Shown piece by piece: positions 9,059 through 19,417 of a stretch of 64,000 bases of DNA. The notes beneath the pieces were generated by a model, which was not told the DNA's origin, did no database searches, and saw only the letters and a program-made list of their open reading frames with translations. The translations under genes were made by a program, and so were the position numbers. The stretch spans positions 1,240,001 to 1,304,000 of the forward strand of contig NZ_CP076060.1 of assembly GCF_018729255.1 (NCBI RefSeq). The letters run 5' to 3'. Within the stretch, counting starts at the first letter, position 1. The number at the start of each line of letters is the position of its first letter. The DNA comes from Cupriavidus sp. EM10. GTDB lineage: Bacteria; Pseudomonadota; Gammaproteobacteria; Burkholderiales; Burkholderiaceae.

Positions 9059-10495
9059 TTGGCCACCGCAACCCTGTACGAAAAGCTCGCTGCCGATATC
9101 GAGGCGCTGGTGCAGCAGGGCGTGCTGCTGCCCGGCGAAAAGATCCCGTCGGTGCGCCAGGCGGCCCAGCATCATCGGCTCAGCATCACCACGGTCATCC
9201 GCGCCTATCTGCTGCTGGAATCGCGCGGCATCCTGGAAAGCCGGCCGCAGTCCGGCTATTTCGTGCGCGCCCGGCCCGGCGAACCGGCCATCGACCTGCA
9301 GCCCACGCGTCCGGCGGCGCGGCCGTCGGCCGTCGATGTCAGCGCGCTGGTGCTGTCCACGCTGCGCTCCATCCGCGCCGACGACGCCGTGCCGCTGGGC
9401 TCGCCATATCCCGATCCGAAGCTGTATCCGTGGCAGCGCATCATCCAGTACGCCAATGCCATCGGCAAGCGACTGGATACCTGGAGCGTGCTCGATGACC
9501 TGCCGCCGGGGTCGCCCGAGCTGATCCGGCAGATCACGCGCCGCTACCTGGAAAACGGCTACACGGTCGATCCGAACGAGGTGGTCGTCACGATTGGCGC
9601 CACCGAGGCCATCAACCTGTGCCTGCAGGCGGTGGCCCGGCCGGGCGACACGATTGCCGTGGAATCGCCCACCTACTACGCGATGCTGCACGCCATCGAG
9701 CGCCTGGGGATGCGCGCCGTCGAGGTGGCCACCGACCCCGTGGAGGGCATCGATGTCCAGGCGCTGGCCCGGCTGCTGGACGAGCGGCCCGTGGCGGCGT
9801 GCATGGTGATGCCGAACTTCCAGAATCCGCTGGGCTTCCAGATGTCCGACGCGCGCAAGCAGGCGCTGGTGACGCTGCTGACCGAGCGCGATATCCCGGT
9901 CATCGAGAACGATGTCTACGGCGAGCTGTACTACGGCGACGCCCATCCAACTTCGCTGAAATCCTATGACACGGCGGGCATCGTGCTGCATTGCTCGTCG
10001 TTCTCGAAGACGCTGACCAACGCCTACCGCATCGGCTGGGCGCTGCCGGGGCGGTACAGGGAGAAGGTGGAGCGGCTCAAGTTCCTGAACACGCTCACCA
10101 CGTCGACGATTCCCCAACTGGCCATCGCCGAGTTCCTGCGCCGCGACGGCTACGACTACCACCTGCGCCGGGTGCGCAAGGCCTATGCGCAGCAGGCCAA
10201 TATCATGGCCGCCGCCGTGCGGCGATTCTTTCCGGCCGGCACGCGTGTGTCGCGACCGGCCGGCGGCTATGTGCTGTGGGTGGAGCTGCCCGAAGAGGTG
10301 GACGCCATGGCGCTGTACCACGCCGCACTGGAGCGGCGCATCACGGTGGCGCCGGGGCATATCTTCTCGCCGGTGCCGACCTACACGAACTGCATCCGGC
10401 TGAACTACAGCGGCGCGTGGTCTGAAGAGGTCGAGGCTGCCGTGGTCACGCTGGGCAAGCTCGTGGCGACATTACAAGAAAGGGAGACAACATGA
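9059..10495 (+). CDS. MocR/PdxR-type regulator: GntR winged helix fused to class I aminotransferase
   Basis: Protein of 478 residues. Residues 1-75 form a GntR helix-turn-helix (GEKIPSVRQAAQHHRLSITT, then LLESRGILESRPQSGYFV). The rest is a fold type I PLP aminotransferase, with the pyridoxal-lysine region CSSFSKTLTNAYRIGWALPG and the phosphate-binding region GATEAINLC. MocR proteins are usually PLP-responsive transcription factors rather than enzymes. The best-supported start is a TTG at 9059 after AAAGGCGAAG, since no in-frame ATG sits at the family N-terminus. Its stop overlaps the next gene in an ATGA junction, so the two are probably co-translated. Targets are unknown; the fdhD block just upstream is one possibility. 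Confidence 0.9.
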   Translation: MATATLYEKLAADIEALVQQGVLLPGEKIPSVRQAAQHHRLSITTVIRAYLLLESRGILESRPQSGYFVRARPGEPAIDLQPTRPAARPSAVDVSALVLSTLRSIRADDAVPLGSPYPDPKLYPWQRIIQYANAIGKRLDTWSVLDDLPPGSPELIRQITRRYLENGYTVDPNEVVVTIGATEAINLCLQAVARPGDTIAVESPTYYAMLHAIERLGMRAVEVATDPVEGIDVQALARLLDERPVAACMVMPNFQNPLGFQMSDARKQALVTLLTERDIPVIENDVYGELYYGDAHPTSLKSYDTAGIVLHCSSFSKTLTNAYRIGWALPGRYREKVERLKFLNTLTTSTIPQLAIAEFLRRDGYDYHLRRVRKAYAQQANIMAAAVRRFFPAGTRVSRPAGGYVLWVELPEEVDAMALYHAALERRITVAPGHIFSPVPTYTNCIRLNYSGAWSEEVEAAVVTLGKLVATLQERETT

Positions 10496-10821
10496 CGAAC
10501 GACGCAGACGACCTTCCGGAAGACGAGGGCGAAGCCGGGGAACTGGACCCGGTACTGGGCGCGATCCTGCAGACGCTGTGGGACCACAGCCGCGCCGGAT
10601 CGGATAAGGACCTGTCCCTGGCCCGCATCAGCAAGCGCGCCAGCGTGCAGATGAGCGTGCTGCGGCGCGTGCTGACCCAGCTGGGCGCCGCCGGCCTGGT
10701 CGACACGGCCATGGAAGAAGACGGCCGGGGGTCTGCCAGGCTGACGGACGAGGGACTGGCGCTGTGCGGGCAACTGTTCGAGACGCCGGACGACGAGGAC
10801 GGGGCACCGACGGTGCATTGA
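10492..10821 (+). CDS. Small winged-helix DNA-binding protein
   Basis: A 109-residue cytoplasmic protein with an acidic N-terminus and a MarR/ArsR-like winged-helix core: LARISKRASVQMSVLRRVLT is the recognition region, followed by LGAAGLVDTAMEEDGRGSARLTD, a wing-like hairpin. Start and previous stop share ATGA, and AAAGGGAG precedes the ATG, so it forms an operon with the MocR gene. No family name is recognised with certainty and its role is unknown; a helper or independent repressor is possible. Confidence 0.75.
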   Translation: MTNDADDLPEDEGEAGELDPVLGAILQTLWDHSRAGSDKDLSLARISKRASVQMSVLRRVLTQLGAAGLVDTAMEEDGRGSARLTDEGLALCGQLFETPDDEDGAPTVH

Positions 10822-10917
10822 TCAAATGGGCATCAGGTTGTCCCGTTGTCTCATGGAAAAAGTGAAAACCGATTCGCACAATCACTGGGTCGATGACTTT
10901 ATATGTGCGGATCGAAG

Positions 10918-11949
10918 ATGGAAAACTCCATACCCGTTGCCGAGTATCAAACTTGGCTGGCGAGCCTGAAGGGGCGTGTCGAGGAGGCGCGGCGGCGCGC
11001 CATGTTGATGGCCAACCAAGAGCTGGTCTCCTTGTACTGGCAGTTAGGTAACGAGATTCTGGTGCGTCAGCGGCGGGAAGGCTGGGGAGCCCGGGTAATA
11101 GATCGGCTCGCTGCCGATCTTCGGGCAAGCTATCCCGATATGAAGGGGTTTTCGCCAAGGAATCTCAAATACATGCGTGCCTTCGCCGAATCATGGCCTG
11201 AAGCGGCAATTGTGCAGCGGCCTGCTGCACAATTGCCCTGGTCGCACCTATGCACTTTGCTGGACCGGCTGAAGGACCCTGGAGTAAGGGAGTGGTATGC
11301 CTGTGAGGCGGTCACTCACGGTTGGTCCCGGAGCGTGCTGGTGATGCAGATCGAGTCAAGACTGCATGAACGACAGGGACGAGCGATCAGCAATTTCGCC
11401 GAACGATTGGCGCCAGCGCAATCGGATCTTGTTCGGCAGGTCTTCAAGGATCCCTACATATTTGATTTCCTCGGCCTGTCGGAACATACGCAGGAGCGGG
11501 ACCTCGAGCAGGCGCTAACGCATCACGTCACAAGGTTTCTTCTGGAGTTGGGGACTGGGTTCGCCTTCGTCGGCAGACAGTACAAAATCGAAGTTGGCGG
11601 GGATGAGTTCTTTATCGATCTTCTGTTTTATCACGTGAAGCTCCGCTGCTACGTTGTCGTGGAGTTAAAGACGACACCGTTCAAGCCGGACTACGCCGGA
11701 CAACTGAACTTCTACTTGTCTGCGATCGATGATCGGCTCCGAGGGGAGGCGGACCAGCCAACCCTTGGTCTTCTGCTCTGCAAGGACAATAACCGACTTG
11801 TAGCGGAGTACTCGCTAAGCGGCATGACCAGGCCCATGGGTGTTGCGAACTATCAACTGCGACGCGAGCTTCCGCCGGGCTTGCCGTCTGTCGCCGAGAT
11901 TGAAGCCGAGCTCGCTTCAGGGACCGCCAGGCTGGACATACCTCTCTGA
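10918..11949 (+). CDS. DUF1016 (YhcG-type) PD-(D/E)XK nuclease family protein
   Basis: Predicted cytoplasmic nuclease of 343 residues. The N-terminal DUF1016_N part (about 1-160) has YWQLGNEILVRQ, FSPRNLKYMRAFAE and QLPWSH. The C-terminal YhcG domain has the PD-(D/E)XK elements FFIDLLFYHVKLRCYVVVEL followed by K, that is D-(x)n-ExK. An upstream ATG at 10903 is possible; 10918 is preferred because GGATCGAAG precedes it. The gene is visibly richer in A/T and in rare codons than its neighbours and stands alone between unrelated genes, which suggests horizontal transfer. It contains one copy of a palindrome (11205-11237) and has a near-identical copy 15 bases after the stop. YhcG proteins are suspected of roles in DNA repair, defence or mobile DNA, but the function is not established. 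Confidence 0.88.
   Translation: MENSIPVAEYQTWLASLKGRVEEARRRAMLMANQELVSLYWQLGNEILVRQRREGWGARVIDRLAADLRASYPDMKGFSPRNLKYMRAFAESWPEAAIVQRPAAQLPWSHLCTLLDRLKDPGVREWYACEAVTHGWSRSVLVMQIESRLHERQGRAISNFAERLAPAQSDLVRQVFKDPYIFDFLGLSEHTQERDLEQALTHHVTRFLLELGTGFAFVGRQYKIEVGGDEFFIDLLFYHVKLRCYVVVELKTTPFKPDYAGQLNFYLSAIDDRLRGEADQPTLGLLLCKDNNRLVAEYSLSGMTRPMGVANYQLRRELPPGLPSVAEIEAELASGTARLDIPL
11205..11237. repeat. Intragenic palindrome in the DUF1016 nuclease gene
   Basis: Perfect 14-base arms GGCAATTGTGCAGC (11205-11218) and GCTGCACAATTGCC (11224-11237) around the spacer GGCCT. It encodes about residues 96-107 (IVQRPAAQLPW), a conserved part of the family. Its central 23 bases differ by one base from the palindrome after the stop codon. 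Confidence 0.9.
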
Positions 11950-11963
11950 CAGGCAGCATTGGG

Positions 11964-11998
11964 AATTTGTGCAGCAGCCTGCTGCACAAATTGGTTTT
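11964..11998 (+). terminator. Palindrome copy after the nuclease gene, terminator-like
   Basis: Perfect 12-base arms AATTTGTGCAGC (11964-11975) and GCTGCACAAATT (11981-11992) around AGCCT, whose outer bases also pair, followed by GGTTTTTT. As RNA it would be a strong hairpin with a short U tract, so it can act as a Rho-independent terminator for the nuclease gene. The shared core with the intragenic palindrome suggests it is more than a generic terminator. The convergent oxidase gene ends at 12005. Confidence 0.75.
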
Positions 11999-12004
11999 TT
12001 CCGC

Positions 12005-13438
<1,434 letters not shown>

Positions 13439-13443
13439 GGCAG

Positions 13444-14627
<1,184 letters not shown>

Positions 14628-14656
14628 TTATTGCATTTCAGGGAGAAAGCCCCCGC

Positions 14657-16024
14657 ATGACCGCCGCCCGCATTGCCCGCCTGCGCAGGGAATGGAACCT
14701 GCAGAAGGTGCGCGCACTGGCCCGCTACGCGCTGCGCCGCGCCGGCGAGAACCGCCTGCCCCAGGTGGCCGCCAGCCTGACTTTCACGACGTTCCTGTCC
14801 GTGGTGCCCGTGCTGACCGTGGCATTTGCGCTGCTAGCCGCGTTTCCGGTATTTCGTGAGTTTCGCGGCGAGATCGAAGGCTTCCTGTTTCAGAATCTGA
14901 TTCCAGGCGGCAATATCAGCGATTCGGTGTCGCGCTACCTCGGGCAGTTCTCCAAGAGCGCGCGCGGGCTGACCGCACTGGGCCTGGGCGGCCTGATGGT
15001 GACGTCGGTGCTGACGATGCTGACCGTGGAAGACGCGCTCAATGCGATCTGGCGCGTCAAGCGGCGCCGTCCGCTGGCACAGCGGGTACTGGTGTTCTGG
15101 GCCGTGCTGACGCTCGGGCCGGTGCTGATCGGCGGCAGCCTGTCGGTCAGTTCGTACCTGATCTCGATCTCGATGGGCTATGTCGGCAACCTGCCGTTCG
15201 GGATGGGCCTGGTGGTCAGCCTGATTCCGATCGGACTGACCGCGCTGGCCTTCGCCTTCCTGTACATGGCCGTGCCCTATGCCTACGTGGACTGGCGCGA
15301 TGCCATCTTCGCCGGCATCGTGGCCGCCGTGGCCTTTGAAGTCGCCAAGCGCGCTTTTGGCTATTTTATTACGCACATTCCGACCTACACGGCCGTCTAC
15401 GGCACGTTTGCCGTGCTGCCGCTGTTCCTGCTGTGGATGTACGTGAGCTGGCTGGTGACGCTGCTCGGCGCAACGATTGCCGCCAACCTGCCGGTGATCC
15501 GCGAGGGCCACTGGCGCCGCCGCACGTTCGCCGGCAGCGAGTTTTTCGACGCCCTGGGCATCCTCTACGTGCTGTACCGCGCCCGCGAAGAAGTGCCGCG
15601 CACCATCGGCGAACTCGACATGGGGCGCAAGCTGAGGGTGGAGGCCGACTACCTGGCCGGGCTGCTGGCCAAGCTCAAGGCGCTGCATCTGGTGGGCAAG
15701 CTGCAGCAGGACAGTGGCCAGGCGCACTGGGCGCTCTTGTGCGACCCGTCGCAGGTCACGCTGCGCACGCTGCATGACCGGCTCGTGCTGAACATGGCGC
15801 GGCTGCCACGCACGGCGCTGGCCCAGCAGATGCAAGGGGTGGAGGTGCTGCGCGGCATCCTGGACAACCCGCAGCTGGACCAGCCGCTGGAGGCGGTGTT
15901 CCGGCAATCGGCGAATGGGGCGAATGGGGCGAATGGCGCGAGTTATGAGTTCCCCTCTCCCGTGCGGCGGGAGAGGGGTGGGGGAGAGGGCACGGCGGTC
16001 CAAAACGCGACGGTCGCATCCTGA
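14657..16024 (+). CDS. YihY family inner-membrane protein
   Basis: Polytopic membrane protein of 455 residues, once labelled ribonuclease BN. About six membrane helices occupy residues 40-290, with family motifs QVAASLTFTTFLSVVPVL, ALGLGGLMVTSVLTMLTVE, PYAYVDWRDAIFAG and YTAVYGTFAVLPLFLLWMYV. A cytoplasmic winged-helix-like part follows (about 300-410), as in other betaproteobacterial members. The last 35 or so residues are not family sequence: they are encoded by a 9-base tandem repeat and by half of an intergenic palindrome, so the reading frame appears to run into repeat DNA. AGGGAGAAAG precedes the ATG. The transported or bound molecule is unknown. Confidence 0.92.
   Translation: MTAARIARLRREWNLQKVRALARYALRRAGENRLPQVAASLTFTTFLSVVPVLTVAFALLAAFPVFREFRGEIEGFLFQNLIPGGNISDSVSRYLGQFSKSARGLTALGLGGLMVTSVLTMLTVEDALNAIWRVKRRRPLAQRVLVFWAVLTLGPVLIGGSLSVSSYLISISMGYVGNLPFGMGLVVSLIPIGLTALAFAFLYMAVPYAYVDWRDAIFAGIVAAVAFEVAKRAFGYFITHIPTYTAVYGTFAVLPLFLLWMYVSWLVTLLGATIAANLPVIREGHWRRRTFAGSEFFDALGILYVLYRAREEVPRTIGELDMGRKLRVEADYLAGLLAKLKALHLVGKLQQDSGQAHWALLCDPSQVTLRTLHDRLVLNMARLPRTALAQQMQGVEVLRGILDNPQLDQPLEAVFRQSANGANGANGASYEFPSPVRRERGGGEGTAVQNATVAS
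15911..15937 (+). repeat. Three tandem 9-base units in the yihY 3' end
   Basis: The unit GCGAATGGG occurs twice and then once as GCGAATGGC, giving Asn-Gly-Ala three times in the protein tail. Units of nine keep the frame, so copy-number change would only alter tail length. Confidence 0.85.
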
Positions 16025-16069
16025 TGCGTTGACCCTCACCCCCGACCCTCTCCCGCGTGCGGGAGAGGG
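15952..16069. repeat. Paired REP-like palindromes overlapping the yihY stop
   Basis: First palindrome: CCCCTCTCCCG (15952-15962) with CGGGAGAGGGG (15968-15978). Second: CCCTCTCCCGC (16046-16056) with GCGGGAGAGGG (16059-16069). The flanks GTGGGGGAGAGGG and CCCTCACCCCCGACC make the two units roughly inverted copies of each other. This is the arrangement of dispersed REP/BIME-type intergenic repeats; the first lies inside the annotated yihY frame. It may also terminate transcription from both sides. Confidence 0.8.
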
Positions 16070-16083
16070 GAGAAAGCGAGACA

Positions 16084-16401
16084 TCAAAACGGAATCCGGC
16101 CCCGCAGGATATCCGCGTACATTACCCAGTCGCCCATCAGGCTGTAGAACGGATGCCGAAACGTAGCCGGCCGGTTCTTCTCGAAGCCGAAATGCCCGAT
16201 CCAGGCAAAGGCATAGCCCGACAGCAGCGCGGCCAGCAGCCACCAGGCGTTGCCGGTGACCACCAGCGTGACCAGGCAGGCCAGCGCCAGCGTGGAGCCC
16301 GCGAAATGCAGCCGCCGGCAAGTACGGTCGCGGTGCTCGCTCAGGTAATACGGATAGAAATCGGCAAAGCTGGCGAACTCCTTCGCATGGGCCTGGGCCA
16401 T
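16084..16401 (-). CDS. DUF962/Mpo1-like small membrane protein
   Basis: Protein of 105 residues with two hydrophobic hairpins, TLALACLVTLVV and WWLLAALLSGYAFAWIGHFG. The motifs FYPYYLSEHRDRTCRRLHFAG and GHFGFEKNRPATFRHPFYSL are typical of the DUF962/Mpo1-like family, whose yeast member is an iron-dependent dioxygenase acting on 2-hydroxy fatty acids; whether this bacterial protein shares that activity is unknown. It is transcribed leftward behind the hydrolase gene. Confidence 0.88.
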   Translation of the reverse strand: MAQAHAKEFASFADFYPYYLSEHRDRTCRRLHFAGSTLALACLVTLVVTGNAWWLLAALLSGYAFAWIGHFGFEKNRPATFRHPFYSLMGDWVMYADILRGRIPF

Positions 16402-16439
16402 CGTAGTCTCCTGATTTTTATCGCTACCGTTGTCGTTTT

Positions 16440-17255
16440 CTAGAGTGTAGACCTTGCGAACGCGGCGAGTGCGTCGAGCACTTCGTCGGGCTTTTCGCCC
16501 ATCATCGCGTGGCCGCTCGGCACGGTTACGACCTTGGCCTTGGGCATCTTGCCGGCCAGTGCCTGGGCCGCCTTGGGCGAGGTCATCATGTCCTTGCTGC
16601 CGACGATGAACAGAGCCGGACAGGCCACGGCCGCAGCCGCTTCATCGCCATGCGCGTAGCCGTTACAGGCCGAGAAATCGGTATGGAACACATGGGCGCC
16701 CGGGTTGCGGGCGCTGACGCGCTCCATCAGCCGCTGGCTGCCGCCATGCATCCACGCGCCGGGCCCCGGCGACGACGGCTTGCTGGCCAGGCTGGAGATG
16801 GACCACTGGTTGACCATCGCGATGGCGTCGCCTTCGCGGTGCAGCGCGGCGTCCAGCAGGGCGTCGGACACCTTCATCGGATAGGCGGTGGCCAGCAGCC
16901 CGATACCGCGCACGGCCTGCGGATGCCGGGCCGCGCATTCGAGCGCGATCAGCGACCCCATGCTGTGGCCGATCACCAGCGCCGGCTGGGTGACACCAGC
17001 CGCCCCGGCCAGCGCCATGACCCAGTCGGCCATGTCCTCGACGGACGTCAGCGGTGCGCCCGCGCTGCGGTTGTGGCCCGGCAGGTCCACCGCCAGCACC
17101 GAGAATCCATGATTGGCAAACCAGCGCGTCTGCAGACCCCACACGCTGTGGTCGTTCTGGGCGCCATGGACGAAGATCGCGCATGGCAGGGCAGCGTCGA
17201 ACGGCTTGCCGCCGGTGTAGGCATAGGCTGGTTGGCCGGCAACGGTCAGTTTCAT
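16440..17255 (-). CDS. Alpha/beta hydrolase
   Basis: Cytoplasmic hydrolase of 271 residues, substrate unknown. It shows the oxyanion region FVHGAQNDHSVW near residue 30, the nucleophile elbow GHSMGS, an acid-bearing loop FIVGSKDMMTSP and the catalytic histidine in VPSGHAMMGEKPDEVL. Its ATG overlaps the stop of the upstream homocysteine synthase gene by four bases (ATGA), so it is translationally coupled to it. It resembles homoserine O-acetyltransferase only by fold; nothing shows that function. Confidence 0.88.
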   Translation of the reverse strand: MKLTVAGQPAYAYTGGKPFDAALPCAIFVHGAQNDHSVWGLQTRWFANHGFSVLAVDLPGHNRSAGAPLTSVEDMADWVMALAGAAGVTQPALVIGHSMGSLIALECAARHPQAVRGIGLLATAYPMKVSDALLDAALHREGDAIAMVNQWSISSLASKPSSPGPGAWMHGGSQRLMERVSARNPGAHVFHTDFSACNGYAHGDEAAAAVACPALFIVGSKDMMTSPKAAQALAGKMPKAKVVTVPSGHAMMGEKPDEVLDALAAFARSTL

Positions 17256-18574
17256 TGCGCATTGCCTCCCTTGGCGCCCATCGCCTTCTCGGCGGCCTTG
17301 AGGCCCCGCTTCAGATCGTCGAGCAAATCGTCCGGATCTTCCAGGCCGATCGACAGCCGGATCGTACCTTCGCCAATTCCGGCGGCCTTCAGGGCAGCGG
17401 CATCCATGCGGAAATGCGTGGTGGAGGCCGGATGGATTACCAGCGAGCGCGCATCGCCGACGTTGGCCAGGTGCGAGAACAACGACAGGCTCTCGATAAA
17501 GCGCTGGCCGGCCTTGCGGTCGGCCTTCAGGTTGAAGCTGAACACGGCGCCGCAGCCGCGCGGCAGTAGCCGTTTCGCCAGTTCGTAGTCGGGATGCGAT
17601 TCCAGTTCGGGGTACGCCACCGATTCCACCATCGGATGCCCGGCCAGGAACTGCACCACGCGGCGGGTGTTGTCGACGTGGCGGCTCATGCGCAGCGGCA
17701 GCGTCTCGATGCCCTGCAGCAGTTGCCAGGCGGCCATCGGATTCATGCACGCGCCGAAGTCGCGCAGGCCCTCGCGGCGGGCGCGCAGCAGGAACGGCGC
17801 CACTGTGCTTTCCTCGGTGAACACCATGTTGTGGAAGCCTTCGTACGGCTCGGACAGTTCCGGAAAGCGGCCGGACGCCTCGAAATCGAACGTGCCGCCT
17901 TCGGCCAGCACGCCGCCGATCGTCGTGCCATGGCCGCCCAGGAACTTGGTGGCCGAGTGGTATAGCAGGCCGGCGCCATGGTCGAACGGGCGCAGCAGGT
18001 AGGGCGTGGTGAACGTGGAATCGACCAGCAGAGGAATGCCGTGATCCTGGCCGATCTGCGCCACGGTGCCGATGTCCAGCACATCCAGGCCGGGGTTGCC
18101 CAGCGTTTCGCCAAACAGCAGCTTCGTTTCCGGGCGGATGGCGGCGCGCCAGGCATCGATGTCGCGCGGATTGACGAACGTGGTCTCGATGCCGAAGCGG
18201 CGCAGCGTGTAACGCAACAGATTGTGCGAGCCGCCATAGAGCGCGGTGGACGCGACAATGTGCGACCCAGCCCCCATCAGCGTGGCCACGGCCAGGTGCA
18301 GCGCGGCCTGGCCGGATGCCGTGCCGATGGCCCCGGCGCCGTTTTCCAGCGCGGCCACGCGTTCCTCGAACACGGCCACGGTGGGGTTGCTGATGCGCGA
18401 ATAGACGTGACCGGCGCGTTCCATATTGAACAGCGACGCCGCATGCTCGCTGTCGCGGAACACGAACGACGTGGTCAGGTGGATCGGTGTGGCGCGGGCC
18501 CCGGTGGCGGGGTCGGGCGCGGCGCCGGCGTGCAGGGCCAGCGTGTCGAAGCGGCTGCCAGACGATGTGGACAT
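17252..18574 (-). CDS. metY: O-acetylhomoserine/O-succinylhomoserine sulfhydrylase
   Basis: PLP enzyme of 440 residues that joins sulfide (or methanethiol) to an activated homoserine to make homocysteine (or methionine). Cys/Met-metabolism motifs include GHVYSRISNPTVAVFEERVA, GTASGQAALHLA, ETLGNPGLDVLDI and the PLP-lysine region HSATKFLGGHGTTIGG, then SLSLFSHLANVGDARSLVIHP. The length and the insert around GFHNMVFTEESTVAP favour the acetylhomoserine (MetY) class over the shorter MetZ class, but the acyl donor is not certain. The start at 18574 gives the normal family N-terminus. It leads a leftward operon with the hydrolase. No clear SAM riboswitch was seen upstream. Confidence 0.9.
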   Translation of the reverse strand: MSTSSGSRFDTLALHAGAAPDPATGARATPIHLTTSFVFRDSEHAASLFNMERAGHVYSRISNPTVAVFEERVAALENGAGAIGTASGQAALHLAVATLMGAGSHIVASTALYGGSHNLLRYTLRRFGIETTFVNPRDIDAWRAAIRPETKLLFGETLGNPGLDVLDIGTVAQIGQDHGIPLLVDSTFTTPYLLRPFDHGAGLLYHSATKFLGGHGTTIGGVLAEGGTFDFEASGRFPELSEPYEGFHNMVFTEESTVAPFLLRARREGLRDFGACMNPMAAWQLLQGIETLPLRMSRHVDNTRRVVQFLAGHPMVESVAYPELESHPDYELAKRLLPRGCGAVFSFNLKADRKAGQRFIESLSLFSHLANVGDARSLVIHPASTTHFRMDAAALKAAGIGEGTIRLSIGLEDPDDLLDDLKRGLKAAEKAMGAKGGNAQ

Positions 18575-18807
18575 GGCGGGAAGGGGCCCGGTGTGCCGGA
18601 CCGCGGGTGGTTGTCTCCGCCGGCATCCTAGCATCATGCGCCACACCGGGCAGCCCGGGTTTTTCCCGTCGGAAAACGGCCTCCGGCCCGCCTGGCAGGC
18701 CTCTGGAGGCCACGCTCGCTTTACTTGAGACGGCGGTTTGGGCTAGCATCGACCATCAAACCTGAGCCACAGACCCTGCGACACAAGGCAGCCCCGGAGA
18801 CACCATC

Positions 18808-19272
18808 ATGAAAGTCAGCGACATCCTGCAGATCAAGGGCAACACGCTCTATACCGTCACGCCGGATACGCCGCTGCAGCAGGCCATCCAGACCATGGCC
18901 GAACACGACATCGGCTCGTTGGTGGTCATGGAATACGGCGACCTGGTTGGCATGCTGACCTTCCGCGAGATCATCGAGGTGCTGGCCGCCAACGACGGCA
19001 CGCTGGGCCCGGTAGGCATCCGCAAGGTCATGGACGATGCGCCGCTGACCTGCACGCCCGAGACCGACGTCAACGAAGTGCGCCGCATGATGCTCGAGCG
19101 CCACACCCGCTACCTGCCGGTGCTGGAAAAACGCACGCTGATGGGCGTGATCTCGTTCTACGACGTTGCCAAGGCCGTGGTGGAAGAGCAGACCTTCGAG
19201 AACAAGATGCTCAAGGCGTACATCCGCGACTGGCCGGAAGAAAAAGACCAGCCGGAGCAGCACGCCCGCTGA
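18808..19272 (+). CDS. CBS domain-containing protein
   Basis: Cytoplasmic protein of 154 residues made of a tandem CBS pair: the first repeat covers about 8-60 (VTPDTPLQQAIQTMAEHDIG, LVGMLTFREI), the second about 75-130 (CTPETDVNEVRRMMLERHTR, LMGVISFYDV). Such stand-alone pairs usually sense adenosyl ligands (AMP, ATP, SAM). No effector domain is attached, so the partner is unknown. GGAG lies just before the ATG at the usual spacing. Confidence 0.93.
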   Translation: MKVSDILQIKGNTLYTVTPDTPLQQAIQTMAEHDIGSLVVMEYGDLVGMLTFREIIEVLAANDGTLGPVGIRKVMDDAPLTCTPETDVNEVRRMMLERHTRYLPVLEKRTLMGVISFYDVAKAVVEEQTFENKMLKAYIRDWPEEKDQPEQHAR

Positions 19273-19417
19273 CGCCGCGCCAAACCGGTGCCGATCCCGG
19301 CATCGGTCTCCCTTTATTTTGAGAATCCTCCTGTAGCCGGAGCCGCCGGCTGCTGGCATGATGGCGGCGAACTGATGCCCCGGCGGGTCACCGGGGTCCA
19401 CATCCTGTTTGCCATTG

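Noticed and set aside
11205..11998. CRISPR-like repeat pair
   Set aside because: Only two copies about 750 bases apart, both palindromic, with a gene rather than spacers between them.
18575..18807. SAM riboswitch upstream of the homocysteine synthase gene
   Set aside because: No recognisable SAM-I or SAM-II core could be traced by eye; a covariance search would be decisive.
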